Assembly: GCF_937997535.1 (NCBI RefSeq)
Contig: NZ_CALKTT010000016.1
Location: 1-28,780, forward strand
DNA: 28,780 nucleotides
From: an uncultured Campylobacter sp.
Lineage (GTDB): Bacteria; Campylobacterota; Campylobacteria; Campylobacterales; Campylobacteraceae
Direction of reading: 5' to 3'
Shown in pieces: positions 15,858-23,929 of this stretch. The position numbers were made by a program, and so were the translations under genes. Numbering within the stretch: the stretch's first letter is position 1; the number at the start of each line of letters is the position of its first letter. A model generated the notes under the pieces. The model was not told where the DNA came from and did no database searches. It saw only the letters and a list, made by a program, of their open reading frames with translations.

Positions 15858-16549
15858 TGAGTAAAACTACTAAAACAGAGCTTTTCTTAGAACTTGCAAG
15901 GCCAAATAAAAATGGTGTTTCTAGATGGGTGAGCGTAGGCGAGTTCATAGGAATTTATAAAGAATTGCAGCTTGGAAATGGCGGTAGCTGGTGTAGGGCG
16001 AATTCAACATTAGCTAAAAATTATATCGTTGAATTTGATAAAAGTCAAACAAGAGGTAACTCAATTGATGCTATTAGATTAAATGGGCTAAATTTAGCCC
16101 AAAATTTTAATCAAAATATTAGGCAAGATATAAAGAATTTTTACAAGACAAGAAATTGCGTGATGCTAGGTATAAATGGCACTAGCGAAAATACAAAAAT
16201 AGAGATAGACCACAAAGACGGCAGAAAAAACGATTGGCGAGTAAGCGATACCGCTACGCAAAGATTAGATGATTTTCAGCCACTTTGTAAAGCTGCAAAT
16301 GATATAAAGCGTCAAATTTGTAAAAAGTGTAGAGAAACAAATAAACGTTGGAGGGCTAAAAATTTGCTTGGTAATCCTTATGACTTTTATGCGGGAAGTG
16401 AAGATTATACGGATGATCTAGGTTGTGTAGGCTGTTATCAGTATGATCCAGTGGCATATCGTAAAGAGTGTGTGAGAAAAATCGCAGATGAAGCAGCCAG
16501 GCATACTAGTGAGTTTATTTTTGCCAAGCTATATCAAGATGAGCAATGA
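15857..16549 (+). CDS. HNH-type restriction endonuclease with four-Cys zinc site
   Basis: The 230-residue protein has an HNH (beta-beta-alpha metal) core: the EIDHKDGRKNDW segment with H119, then FQPLCKAANDIKRQ, where the last Asn and Lys of the motif sit. Two CxxC pairs, CKKC at 155-158 and CVGC at 190-193, would form a structural zinc site as in other HNH nucleases. The N-terminal 80 residues probably hold the recognition part. I choose the ATG at 15857, which overlaps the methyltransferase TGA by one base and has AAGGAG five bases upstream, rather than the TTG one codon earlier. The gene lies between two DNA methyltransferase genes, so a type II restriction role is likely. The cut site cannot be told. 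Composition is AT-rich like its partners. Confidence 0.8.
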   Translation: MSKTTKTELFLELARPNKNGVSRWVSVGEFIGIYKELQLGNGGSWCRANSTLAKNYIVEFDKSQTRGNSIDAIRLNGLNLAQNFNQNIRQDIKNFYKTRNCVMLGINGTSENTKIEIDHKDGRKNDWRVSDTATQRLDDFQPLCKAANDIKRQICKKCRETNKRWRAKNLLGNPYDFYAGSEDYTDDLGCVGCYQYDPVAYRKECVRKIADEAARHTSEFIFAKLYQDEQ

Positions 16550-17535
16550 ACTATATTGGCTCAAAATTTTCATTGCTCGGTTTTTTGGATGAGAGTATAA
16601 GCTCGGTCGTGGGTGGCGATTTATCGAATTTAACGTTTTGCGATATGTTCGCAGGTACGGGCGTAGTCGGTGCATATTTTAAAAATTGTGTTAAAAAGTT
16701 AATCGCAAACGATATAGAGCCTTATAGCTACGCTTTAAATAACCACTATATAAAAAATAACTTAGACGAAAACAACTTAGAAAATTTAGTGAATAAATAC
16801 GCTAATTTAGCACCTAAAAAAGGTAAAATTTTTGAATTTTATGCACCTGGCGGCGGCAATGGACGACAATATTTTAGTGATGAAAACGCATGCAGAATCG
16901 ATGCAATTAGACAAGGAATTTCAGAGCTTAAGCCTGACTCAAATGAGTATTTCGCTATGATTGCGAGCTTGCTTGAAAGCGCCGATATGGTGGCGAATAC
17001 GGCGTCCGTTTACGGTGCATTTTTAAAAATTTTTAAAAAAACGGCCATAAAACCTCTAAATTTTAGTTTGGCAAAATTTACGCCACCATTGCGGCAAAAT
17101 GAAGTGTATATGGCAGATGCAAATAAACTAATCGAGAAAATTTCTGGTGATATTTTATATCTTGACCCGCCGTATAATCATCGCGAATACGGAGCAAATT
17201 ACCATTTGCTAAATACGATTACGCTATACGATGACTTTACGCCGCGCGGTAAAACGGGACTAAGAGAGTATCAAAAATCACTTTGGTGCAAAAAGCGAAC
17301 GGCGATTATGGTATTTGAGGATTTGATCAAAAAAGCAAATTTTAAATATATTTTTTTAAGCTACAACAATGAAGGTCTTATGAGCGATGTGCAGATTCGA
17401 GAAATTTTAAGCAGATATGGCAGATATGATTTAGTAAAGAGGCAGTACCAAAGGTTTCGTGCCGATAAGGAGCAAAACCGCAATCATAAGGCAAACTCTA
17501 CTCTAGAATATCTGCACATTTTAGAGAAATTTTAA
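16546..17535 (+). CDS. D12-class (Dam-like) adenine-N6 DNA methyltransferase
   Basis: The chain of 329 residues opens with MNYIGSKFSLLGFL, the typical D12-family start, followed by SAM motif I FCDMFAGTGVVGAYF. The catalytic block is LYLDPPYNHREYGANYHLL, with DPPY as motif IV; the NYH extension is usual in methyltransferases of type IIS or asymmetric systems. It should methylate adenine. The start overlaps the nuclease stop codon (ATGA). Two methyltransferases flanking one nuclease suggest a non-palindromic recognition site with one enzyme per strand, but that is inference. Composition and codon use are AT-rich, as for the other two genes, and differ from polA upstream and the PLP enzyme downstream, so the trio was probably acquired together. 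Confidence 0.9.
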   Translation: MNYIGSKFSLLGFLDESISSVVGGDLSNLTFCDMFAGTGVVGAYFKNCVKKLIANDIEPYSYALNNHYIKNNLDENNLENLVNKYANLAPKKGKIFEFYAPGGGNGRQYFSDENACRIDAIRQGISELKPDSNEYFAMIASLLESADMVANTASVYGAFLKIFKKTAIKPLNFSLAKFTPPLRQNEVYMADANKLIEKISGDILYLDPPYNHREYGANYHLLNTITLYDDFTPRGKTGLREYQKSLWCKKRTAIMVFEDLIKKANFKYIFLSYNNEGLMSDVQIREILSRYGRYDLVKRQYQRFRADKEQNRNHKANSTLEYLHILEKF

Positions 17536-17891
17536 AATTTTAGGACGACAGGGTTTTATAAGTTCGGTAAATTTTAATAGTAGAATTCTGCCTCCAAGGG
17601 GAATTTGTATGAAATTTTACTTACTCTAAAATTTTAAAGACTAGGCAAAGTTAAAAAATTTTTATGTTTTTATAAAAATTTAGCGAGCTTTATAAATTAT
17701 AATTTCCATTCACGATAGGTGAAAAGCCTAGAATTTTACTTGCCGCAAGCTCAAAATCGAAATTTTAAAATTACAAGCTTACGGTTTTGGGCTTATAAAT
17801 CCAAAAAATCCTTACCGAGTAAAATTCTAGACAAAGAATATCAAGCTCGCGCTAGCGCAAATTTTTCAAGTTTACGTAAATTATGCGCCGC
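17536..17891. other. 356-base AT-rich intergenic region between converging genes
   Basis: It holds no supported gene. It contains the inverted-repeat element at 17728-17830, a palindrome GCGCTAGCGC near 17849, and long A/T tracts. It marks the right border of the restriction-modification island. No integrase remnant or tRNA was seen. Confidence 0.5.
17728..17830. repeat. 103-bp element bounded by perfect 13-bp inverted repeats
   Basis: CTAGAATTTTACT at 17728-17740 is the exact reverse complement of AGTAAAATTCTAG at 17818-17830. Inside, CCGCAAGCT and AGCTTACGG form a second, nearly perfect stem. No coding capacity. It could be a MITE-like remnant or a bidirectional terminator-like structure. 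Confidence 0.55.
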
Positions 17892-19028
17892 CTATTTTTT
17901 AGATTTTTCTAGCGCGGCGGCAAGGTCCGCTATGAGATCGTCCGCGTTTTCGATGCCTATGGCTAGGCGCAGCAAATTTTGACTGATGCCGATGCGCTCT
18001 TGCAGCTCGCGCGGATAGCTCTCGTGCGTCATCGACGCGGGGTGGCAGATCAGGCTCTCTACGCCGCCTAGGCTCACGGCTAGATCAAATAGCTCAAGGC
18101 TGCGCGCAAAGGTTTTATAGTCGTATTGCGGCTTAAGCACCAGCGAGATGACCGCTCCGATACCGCTAGCTTGGCGATCTTGTATCTCTTTTTCGTTAGC
18201 CGAATGCGAGCCTGCAAAATTTACTGCCTCTACCGCAGGATTGCCGCGTAAAAATTCTATTATCTTTAGTGTATTTTCGCTCTGACGGTCGAAGCGCACG
18301 CTTAGCGTTTTAAGTCCGCGTATTAGCGAATACGCGTCGGTAGGCGAGAGCGTAGCGCCCAGAGTGTTTTTCATAAACTGAATTCTTGCGGCAAGCTCGT
18401 CGTCATTCGTCGTAACGATGCCGGCGATCAGATCGGCATGCCCGCCTATGTATTTGGTCGCGCTATAAACCACGACGTCTGCGCCGTGCTCTAGCGGGCG
18501 CTGATAATATGGGGTCAAAAAGGTATTATCCATAACCACAAGCGCGCCGTTTTTATGCGCGAGCTCGCTGATGCGCTCAATATCGGTTACGCGCAAAAGC
18601 GGATTTGATGGCGTCTCGATGAAGACCATTTTGACGTCGCTTGGAATTTCGGTGATCAAATTTAGATCATCCACCAAGTCGTAATTGATCCCTTGATTTT
18701 TAAAAATCCCGCTTACGTAGCGATAGGTGCCGCCGTAGACGTTGTTGTTTAACAGCACGCGATCGCCGCTTTTAAGCAGCGCGAATGCAGCGCTCGTAGC
18801 CGCCATACCCGAGGCTAGCGCGAAGGCGTATTTGCTACCTTCAAATTTTGCGAAAAGTTCCTCGAAGGCGTTGCGCGTAGGATTTGCGCCGCGCGAGTAG
18901 GCGTATTTGCCGAAATCATCCAGGCTTTCTTGCACGAAGGTGCTGGCTAGATATATCGGCGGAATCACCGCGTTGTGGGGGTTGGACTTGGCCTCTATGC
19001 CCTTTACGATTAGGGTATCTACTTTCAT
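17892..19028 (-). CDS. PLP-dependent trans-sulfuration enzyme (cystathionine gamma-synthase / beta- or gamma-lyase family)
   Basis: The 378-residue protein is a Cys/Met-metabolism fold type I PLP enzyme. Seen are the N-terminal YSRGANPTRNAFE, the PLP-contact segment ALASGMAATSA, the active-site lysine K192 in YSATKYIGGH, and the C-terminal ESLICHPASMTH that lines the substrate pocket. Family members make or cleave cystathionine, or act as O-acetylhomoserine sulfhydrylase; sequence by eye does not separate them reliably. Its gene follows the ABC transporter ATPase gene after 25 bases on the same strand, so it is probably the last gene of that operon. This context suggests that the imported compound is cystine or another sulfur amino acid, which this enzyme would process. 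The length is standard. Confidence 0.87.
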   Translation of the reverse strand: MKVDTLIVKGIEAKSNPHNAVIPPIYLASTFVQESLDDFGKYAYSRGANPTRNAFEELFAKFEGSKYAFALASGMAATSAAFALLKSGDRVLLNNNVYGGTYRYVSGIFKNQGINYDLVDDLNLITEIPSDVKMVFIETPSNPLLRVTDIERISELAHKNGALVVMDNTFLTPYYQRPLEHGADVVVYSATKYIGGHADLIAGIVTTNDDELAARIQFMKNTLGATLSPTDAYSLIRGLKTLSVRFDRQSENTLKIIEFLRGNPAVEAVNFAGSHSANEKEIQDRQASGIGAVISLVLKPQYDYKTFARSLELFDLAVSLGGVESLICHPASMTHESYPRELQERIGISQNLLRLAIGIENADDLIADLAAALEKSKK

Positions 19029-19053
19029 CTTTTCTCCTTGAAATTTAATGGAT

Positions 19054-19791
19054 TTAAAAGCTCATCGCTCCGATAAATTTAGCTATGCGCTCGTCGCTGC
19101 TACCGAAGAATTCCTCTGCGTCGCCGTCAAATGCGATAACTCCGCCGTCTAAGAATAAAATTCTATCTGCGATCTTGCGCGCAAAGCCCATATTGTGCGT
19201 GACGATGATGAGCGAGCGATCCTCTGCGGAAAGCTCGGCGATAGTCTTTAGCACCTGCGCCTCAAGCTCGGGATCAAGCGCGCTCGTAGGCTCATCCAGC
19301 AGCAAAAACTCAGGCTGCATCGCAAGCGCCCGCGCGATCGCCACGCGCTGGCTCTGACCGCCGGAGAGGCGAGCCGGATACGCGCCAGCTTTATCCGCCA
19401 TGCCGACCTTTTTTAGCAGCGCCATTGCATTTGCCTCGGCAAGCTCGCGTGGCTGCTTTAGCACGTGTACGGGTGCTTCGATGACGTTTTGCAAGACGTT
19501 GAGGTGCGGAAAGAGATTGAAGCTTTGAAAAACCATGCCCGTATGCGCGCGGAATGGATGATACTCGCTTGTTTTATGCGGAGCGTCGAAATTTATCTTA
19601 AATTCGCCTAGCTGTAGCTCGCCGCCGCTTGGAATTTCGAGCAGATTTATGCAGCGCAGCATCGTGGATTTGCCGGAGCCGGAGCTTCCTAAGATCACTG
19701 TCGTTTGCCCGTCGCGAAATTCTAAGCTTAGCCCATTTAGCACGACGTGATCGCCAAAGCGCTTAGTTAAGTTCGTAAATTTTATCATCAC
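19054..19791 (-). CDS. polar amino acid (cystine-type) ABC transporter ATP-binding protein
   Basis: A typical ATPase of the polar amino acid uptake family, 245 residues. Walker A is LGSSGSGKST, the Q loop is MVFQSFNLFPHL, the ABC signature is LSGGQSQRVAIARALA and Walker B is FLLLDEPTSALDPE, followed by the H loop IVTHNMGFA. It acts as a dimer on the cytoplasmic face and powers uptake through the permease encoded just upstream. The two genes overlap by four bases (ATGA). The PLP enzyme gene follows after 25 bases. The best-matching subgroup in my memory is the TcyC/GlnQ/HisP type; the substrate is read from the binding proteins, not from this subunit. Confidence 0.93.
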   Translation of the reverse strand: MMIKFTNLTKRFGDHVVLNGLSLEFRDGQTTVILGSSGSGKSTMLRCINLLEIPSGGELQLGEFKINFDAPHKTSEYHPFRAHTGMVFQSFNLFPHLNVLQNVIEAPVHVLKQPRELAEANAMALLKKVGMADKAGAYPARLSGGQSQRVAIARALAMQPEFLLLDEPTSALDPELEAQVLKTIAELSAEDRSLIIVTHNMGFARKIADRILFLDGGVIAFDGDAEEFFGSSDERIAKFIGAMSF

Positions 19792-20456
19792 ACGAACCTT
19801 GAAAATCGTCGCTCTAGCTTGGATTGTAAGAACGTAAGAAGGGTGCAGACTGCTAGATAAAATAGCGCCGCCAGCACGTATAACGTGAGCGGATCGAATG
19901 CCCGCGCAGCAATACGTTGAGCGACCATAAACATATCGACCATCGTAATCGAGGCTACGAGCGAAGTGTCTTTAAGCGTAGAGATAAATATATTTGATAG
20001 CGGCGGCAGCGATATGCGCGCTGCTTGCGGAGCGATAATGCGGCGCAGAATTTGAGCGTAGCTCATGCCTAAAGAGGTAGCCGCCTCCCATTGCCCCTTT
20101 GGCACTGATAGGATCGCAGCTCGCACCGCCTCTGAAGCGTAAGCGCCGATATTGAGGCTAAAGGTAATGATCGCAGCAGCCCAAACATCAAGCGTGATCC
20201 CAACGATTGGAAGTCCGAAATAGACGATAAAAAGCTGCACCAAAAGCGGAGTGCCGCGAAAAATCCAAATATAAATTTCGCTTAGCTGCTTTAAAATTTT
20301 AAAATTTGCGATGCGTGCGACCGCCGTCAGCACCGCAAGCACGAGCCCGAGCAGAAATGAGATTATCGTAAGCGGGATCGTAACTTGCAGCAGGGCTAGC
20401 GCCATCGGCTCTAGCGAGCTGCTAACAAGCTCTAGAATTCTGCTTGTTTCGTTCAT
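19788..20456 (-). CDS. polar amino acid (cystine-type) ABC transporter permease
   Basis: This 222-residue inner-membrane protein belongs to the His/Glu/Gln/Arg/opine permease family. The N-terminal family motif is seen as LLQVTIPLTIISFLLG, then IWIFRGTPLLVQLFIVYFGLP, and the EAA loop as AATSLGMSYAQILRRIIAPQA with the conserved Gly, which docks on the ATPase. About five membrane helices are predicted, as usual. Only one permease gene is present, so a homodimer is expected. The start overlaps the stop of the binding-protein gene and the stop overlaps the ATPase start, four bases each, giving a tightly coupled operon. Confidence 0.92.
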   Translation of the reverse strand: MNETSRILELVSSSLEPMALALLQVTIPLTIISFLLGLVLAVLTAVARIANFKILKQLSEIYIWIFRGTPLLVQLFIVYFGLPIVGITLDVWAAAIITFSLNIGAYASEAVRAAILSVPKGQWEAATSLGMSYAQILRRIIAPQAARISLPPLSNIFISTLKDTSLVASITMVDMFMVAQRIAARAFDPLTLYVLAALFYLAVCTLLTFLQSKLERRFSRFV

Positions 20457-21202
20457 TCACTCACATCTTTGCCGAAATATTTAAGCGAAATTTCTTTTAG
20501 CTTGCCTTCGGCTTTGAGTTCGTTTAAGGCTTTGCTGATTTGATCTGCGAGCTCTTTATTGCCCTTCTGCACGATCGCAGCGCTATAATCGGCGTCTTTT
20601 AGCTTTGCGGCGATTTTAATCGGAGCGTTCGGGCGCTGCTTTAAAAAGTCGTAAAATACGGTATTATCGCGCACGACGGTATCTACGCGGCGAGCGATCA
20701 GCAACTCCATACTTTTGGCGAAACTATCTACAGTTACGTTTTGCGCGCCGTATTTTTTAGCGACTTGCGCCCAGTTGCTGGTAGCGGAGTCTGCATTTTT
20801 CTTGCCTTTTAAATCCTCGAAGCTTTTAATGTCGTTGTTATCTTTATGCACGATAATAGCTCCGTAAACGACGGTGTAGGGCACAGAATACTCATATTTT
20901 TTCTTGCGCTCATCAGTAATGCTTACTTGATTAAACACAGCGTCTGCCTTGCCTGCATCAAATGCCGCAAGCATCGCATCCCAAGGCGCGGTTAGAAATT
21001 CTATTTTTAGACCAAGTTTTTCGGCGACTGCGCGCGCGACATCTACGTCGTATCCTACGAGCTCATTTTTGTCGTTATAATACGAAAATGGCGAAAAGGT
21101 GCCTTCCGTAGCTACTTTAAGCGTACCTTCGCGTAGTGTTTTAGAGTTCGCGCCGCATATTAAAAGCGCGCACGCAAGCAAAGTTTTTATTAAATTTTTC
21201 AT
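20453..21202 (-). CDS. periplasmic amino acid (cystine-like) binding protein, copy 1
   Basis: The precursor of 249 residues has a signal peptide (KTLLACALLICGANS), probably cut by signal peptidase I before KTLREG; the Cys is not in a good lipobox. The mature part is a type 3 solute-binding protein: VATEGTFSPFSYY, GYDVDVARAVAEKLG, APWDAMLAAFDAGKADAV, NQVSITDERKKKY and the hinge segment ATSNWAQVAKKYGA. The NQVSIT and ATSNW blocks resemble cystine-binding TcyA-type proteins. It delivers substrate to the permease whose gene overlaps its end. GGAGG stands at a good distance from the ATG. A closely similar second binding protein gene lies 93 bases upstream. Confidence 0.9.
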   Translation of the reverse strand: MKNLIKTLLACALLICGANSKTLREGTLKVATEGTFSPFSYYNDKNELVGYDVDVARAVAEKLGLKIEFLTAPWDAMLAAFDAGKADAVFNQVSITDERKKKYEYSVPYTVVYGAIIVHKDNNDIKSFEDLKGKKNADSATSNWAQVAKKYGAQNVTVDSFAKSMELLIARRVDTVVRDNTVFYDFLKQRPNAPIKIAAKLKDADYSAAIVQKGNKELADQISKALNELKAEGKLKEISLKYFGKDVSE

Positions 21203-21259
21203 AATTCCTCCAAAATTTTATGAGCGAAATTTAAAATGCAAAATTCCGCTCAGCTAAGT

Positions 21260-21290
21260 TTAAAATTCCACGCTTCAACTAAGCGGTCGT
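21260..21290 (-). terminator. weak hairpin between the two binding-protein genes
   Basis: Right behind the stop of the upstream copy, the minus strand can fold CGCTT/AAGCG (21271-21285, loop of 5), followed by GGAATTTTAAA. The U tract is poor; it may only slow or partly stop transcription, or protect the 3' end of the first message. Confidence 0.3.
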
Positions 21291-21295
21291 AGAAT

Positions 21296-22039
21296 TTATT
21301 CCGTAATGTCTTTGCCAAAATATTTAAGTGAAATTTCTTTCAGCACGCCTTTTTGCTTTAGCGATTTTAGCGCGGAATTTATCTGCGCCGTCAGCTCGTC
21401 GTCCTTTTTAAGCAGCACGGCGGAATAGATCGGCTCATTGCCTTGAGCTGCGATCTTTAGCGGGGCGTTCGGGCGCTGCTTCATATAGTCGAAAAATGTG
21501 ATGTTATCGTTGATCGTAGCGTCTACGCGACGAGCTATGATAAGCTCCACACCCTTGCTAAATCCGTCTGCTGTGACGATCTCAGCGCCATAGCTACGCG
21601 CCATGTCTGCCCAGTTACTGGTAGCGGAGTGGACGCTTTTTTTGCCTTTAAGATCCGCAAAACTCTTAATCTCCTCGTTATCAGCTCGCACTACTAGTGC
21701 AGCATAAGCCACGGTATAAGGCTCGCTAAAATTATATTTTTTCTTGCGCTCCTGCGTGATGCTTACTTGATTCATCGCTATGTCCGCTTTGCCTGCGTCA
21801 AATGCCGCGAGCATCGCATCCCACGGCGCGGTTAAAAATTCCGCCTTTAGCCCTAGCTCTTTTGCCAGTGCGCGAGCGATATCGACATCAAAGCCGGTAA
21901 GATTATTTTTCTCGTCATAGAAAGAATACGGTGAGTAAGTCCCCTCCGTGGCTATTACGAGCGTGCCCTCTTTGAGCGTCTTAGCGCTTATGGTAGCGGT
22001 GATCAGCGCTGTTGCGAGCAGGGCTTTAAATATTTTCAT
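21296..22039 (-). CDS. periplasmic amino acid (cystine-like) binding protein, copy 2
   Basis: The 247-residue precursor has a signal peptide (KALLATALITATISA, cut before KTLKEG) and a type 3 binding-protein body with the same blocks as its neighbour: VIATEGTYSPYSFY, GFDVDIARALAKELG, NQVSITQERKKKY, ATSNWADMARSYGA and the same ending LKEISLKYFGKD. By eye about two thirds of positions agree with copy 1, so they are tandem duplicates. Pocket-region residues differ (TINDNITFFDY here, TVVRDNTVFYDF there), so ligand range may differ. This is the first gene of the operon, with TATAAT upstream and AAGGAG five bases before the ATG. Confidence 0.9.
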   Translation of the reverse strand: MKIFKALLATALITATISAKTLKEGTLVIATEGTYSPYSFYDEKNNLTGFDVDIARALAKELGLKAEFLTAPWDAMLAAFDAGKADIAMNQVSITQERKKKYNFSEPYTVAYAALVVRADNEEIKSFADLKGKKSVHSATSNWADMARSYGAEIVTADGFSKGVELIIARRVDATINDNITFFDYMKQRPNAPLKIAAQGNEPIYSAVLLKKDDELTAQINSALKSLKQKGVLKEISLKYFGKDITE

Positions 22040-22064
22040 TACATCTCCTTGAAATTTAGCTATC

Positions 22065-22079
22065 GCTCGCGCTGCGAGC
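22065..22079 (-). promoter_or_regulatory. leader hairpin upstream of the binding-protein gene
   Basis: GCTCGC/GCGAGC with a 3-base loop stands in the 5' leader between the -10 box and the ribosome site. It is short but GC-rich and could influence translation or mRNA stability; no known riboswitch is recognised. Confidence 0.35.
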
Positions 22080-22088
22080 AGATGCGCG

Positions 22089-22094
22089 ATTATA
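22089..22094 (-). promoter_or_regulatory. -10 box (TATAAT) for the amino acid transporter operon
   Basis: On the minus strand GATATAATCGCG contains TATAAT, giving a leader of roughly 40 bases before the ATG at 22039. A/T tracts lie upstream; no -35 is evident. Confidence 0.65.
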
Positions 22095-22238
22095 TCGTGC
22101 GGAATATATAATTTTTATTAAAAATTCTAAATTTTAGTAAGACGTGATACAAAATTTCGCCTGCATGACAAAACTTTAGCGTCATATATTTTTAAAATTT
22201 TGACAGAGGTGATTTATAAAATTTCAAGTTTATTAGGT

Positions 22239-22272
22239 AAAAGTATCGCAGGTTAAATTTAGCCTGCGATAC
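22239..22272 (-). terminator. intrinsic terminator at the end of repeat element copy A
   Basis: On the minus strand GTATCGCAGG and CCTGCGATAC form a perfect 10-bp stem with a 10-base AT loop, followed by TTTTA. It ends the conserved 80-bp element and lies downstream of proA. Confidence 0.75.
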
Positions 22273-22342
22273 GAAATAAAATTTGCAAGTATTTCGAGGC
22301 GATTTTTGGGGTTGCGCGGCTAAAATTTTGCGCAAGCTAGAC
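22263..22342 (-). repeat. repeat element copy A, candidate small RNA / 3'UTR module
   Basis: These 80 bases recur at 26699-26778 in the same orientation with three differences. On the minus strand they hold a TTGCGC/GCGCAA stem with a 12-base loop, a conserved single-stranded-looking ACCCCAAAAATCGCC stretch, and then run into a strong terminator. A preceding GCAAGC/GCTTGC hairpin overlaps the first stem, so the two are alternatives. The element lies between proA and the transporter operon. No protein is encoded. Confidence 0.65.
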
Positions 22343-22354
22343 TTCTGCTTGCAG

Positions 22355-22399
22355 TTGCGAGCGCAAGAGAAGCAAAATTTCTCTCAAAAGCGCTCGCAA
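22355..22399. repeat. perfect 10-bp inverted repeat downstream of proA
   Basis: TTGCGAGCGC (22355-22364) and GCGCTCGCAA (22390-22399) form a long stem, with AGAG/CTCT pairing inside the loop. There is no U tract on either strand, so it is more likely a message-stabilising or processing structure than a terminator. Confidence 0.5.
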
Positions 22400-22426
22400 A
22401 ATGGGCCTTTTGAAAAAGACGAGCCG

Positions 22427-23686
22427 CTAACGAATTTGCCCGTCTCCGCGGACGACGTATTTATAGGTCGTGAGCTCCCTCACCCCCATCGGCCCTCTGG
22501 CGTGCAGCTTTTGCGTGCTGATGCCGATCTCGCCGCCAAATCCAAACTCGCTGCCGTCGCTAAAACGAGTCGAGGCGTTGGCGTAGACGACTGCGCTGCC
22601 AACTTCGTTTAAAAACCGCTCGATGTTTGCGTAGTTTTCGCTTAAAATCGCGTCCGAATGGCCGCTAGAATGCGCATTTATAAAGCTGATCGCCTCATCC
22701 GCATCCCGCACGGCGCGCACAGCCAAAACGAGATCCAAAAACTCGGCGCCAAAGTCGCTCTCGCTGGCAGGCTTGACGTTTTTAGCGCCTCGCAGCTCCG
22801 ACTCGCACGCATTAAAAAGCTCCGAACTCACGCGAAACTCGACCTCTGGCATTTCGCGCACAAGCTCAGGCAAAATTTCGCCCGCCACGCGCTCATGCAA
22901 AAGCACGCACTCAACGGCGTTACAGACGCTTGGACGCTGGGTTTTGGCGTTTTTGATTATCTTTGCCGCCTCGCTCAAATTTGCGCTCTCATCGACAAAG
23001 ATGTGGCAAACTCCCTCACCCGTCATGATGATCGGTACGGTCGCGTTTTGCGCGATAAAATCTTTTAAGCTCTTGCCGCCGCGCGGTATCAAAACGTCGA
23101 TATACTCGCTCATTTTCGCCATGTGCGCTACGACTTCGCGTTCGGCGCTCTCCACGAGCTGCACTGCACCTGTCGGTAAGCCGAATTTCGCCCCCGCCTC
23201 GTTAAATAAATTTACTAAAAAGATGTTTGAATTTAGCGCACTAGCACTGCCTCGCAGGATCGCTGCATTGCCGCTTTTTAGCGCCAGAGCCGCCGCGTCG
23301 ATGCTGACGTTTGGACGGCTCTCATAGATGATACCAAGCACCCCCAGCGGCACGCGCACGCGGCTGATTTGCATGCCGTTTGGATGGCTCCAGCCGCCTA
23401 GATTCTCGCCCACGACTTCGGCGAAGCCCGCCACCTCGCGCACGCCCTGCGCCATAGCCTCGATGCGGGCGTCAGTTAGCCTTAGACGGTCAAGCATCGC
23501 TGCGCGGAGGCCCGATTCCTCGCCGTTTGTAAGGTCTTTGGCGTTTGCCGCTTTTATCGCATCCTTTTGCGCGAGCAGCTCGTCCGCCACGGTGTTTAAA
23601 ATTTCAAATTTAGCCCTACTGTCAAGTCTTAAAAGCTCGCCGCAAGCGGCCTTTGCGCGCTTACAAATCTCTAAAATTTCGTTCAT
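22427..23686 (-). CDS. proA: gamma-glutamyl phosphate reductase
   Basis: ProA reduces glutamyl-5-phosphate with NADPH to glutamate-5-semialdehyde, the second step of proline synthesis. The 419-residue chain has the aldehyde dehydrogenase-like fold with VRVPLGVLGIIYESRPN, the nucleotide-side RGSASA loop, the catalytic C255 in QRPSVCNAVEC and the C-terminal FGFGGEIGISTQKLHARGPMG block common to all ProA proteins. The length is standard. AAGGAG lies a few bases before the ATG. It sits downstream of proB on the same strand, but 406 bases apart, and that gap holds a small secreted-peptide gene. Confidence 0.96.
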   Translation of the reverse strand: MNEILEICKRAKAACGELLRLDSRAKFEILNTVADELLAQKDAIKAANAKDLTNGEESGLRAAMLDRLRLTDARIEAMAQGVREVAGFAEVVGENLGGWSHPNGMQISRVRVPLGVLGIIYESRPNVSIDAAALALKSGNAAILRGSASALNSNIFLVNLFNEAGAKFGLPTGAVQLVESAEREVVAHMAKMSEYIDVLIPRGGKSLKDFIAQNATVPIIMTGEGVCHIFVDESANLSEAAKIIKNAKTQRPSVCNAVECVLLHERVAGEILPELVREMPEVEFRVSSELFNACESELRGAKNVKPASESDFGAEFLDLVLAVRAVRDADEAISFINAHSSGHSDAILSENYANIERFLNEVGSAVVYANASTRFSDGSEFGFGGEIGISTQKLHARGPMGVRELTTYKYVVRGDGQIR

Positions 23687-23929
23687 TTTCGCTCCTTAAT
23701 CTATAAAACAAATCACACGCTTTGTATCAAAATTCTGCGAACAGCACCTATATCGCGTCTAAAATTCCTGCGCGTCTTATTTTTATCCGCACGGCGGTTT
23801 AAATTTAGCGCGCTTTGGGTCATTTTATTTCGGATTTTCTTATGTCAAAATTTCGCTTACTCGCCGGGCATTATGCCCAACCTTCTCATTCCAATTTGCG
23901 CATAGCACTTTTACGTAATCCGCCGGCTC

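Noticed and set aside
17719..17982. 87-codon plus-strand open frame spanning the inverted-repeat element
   Set aside because: Overlaps the end of the PLP enzyme antisense, lacks a ribosome site and has no recognisable domain.
22773..23327. 184-codon open frame antisense to proA
   Set aside because: Shadow of proA in GC-rich codons; Ser/Arg/Ala-biased product, no ribosome site, fully inside a secure gene.
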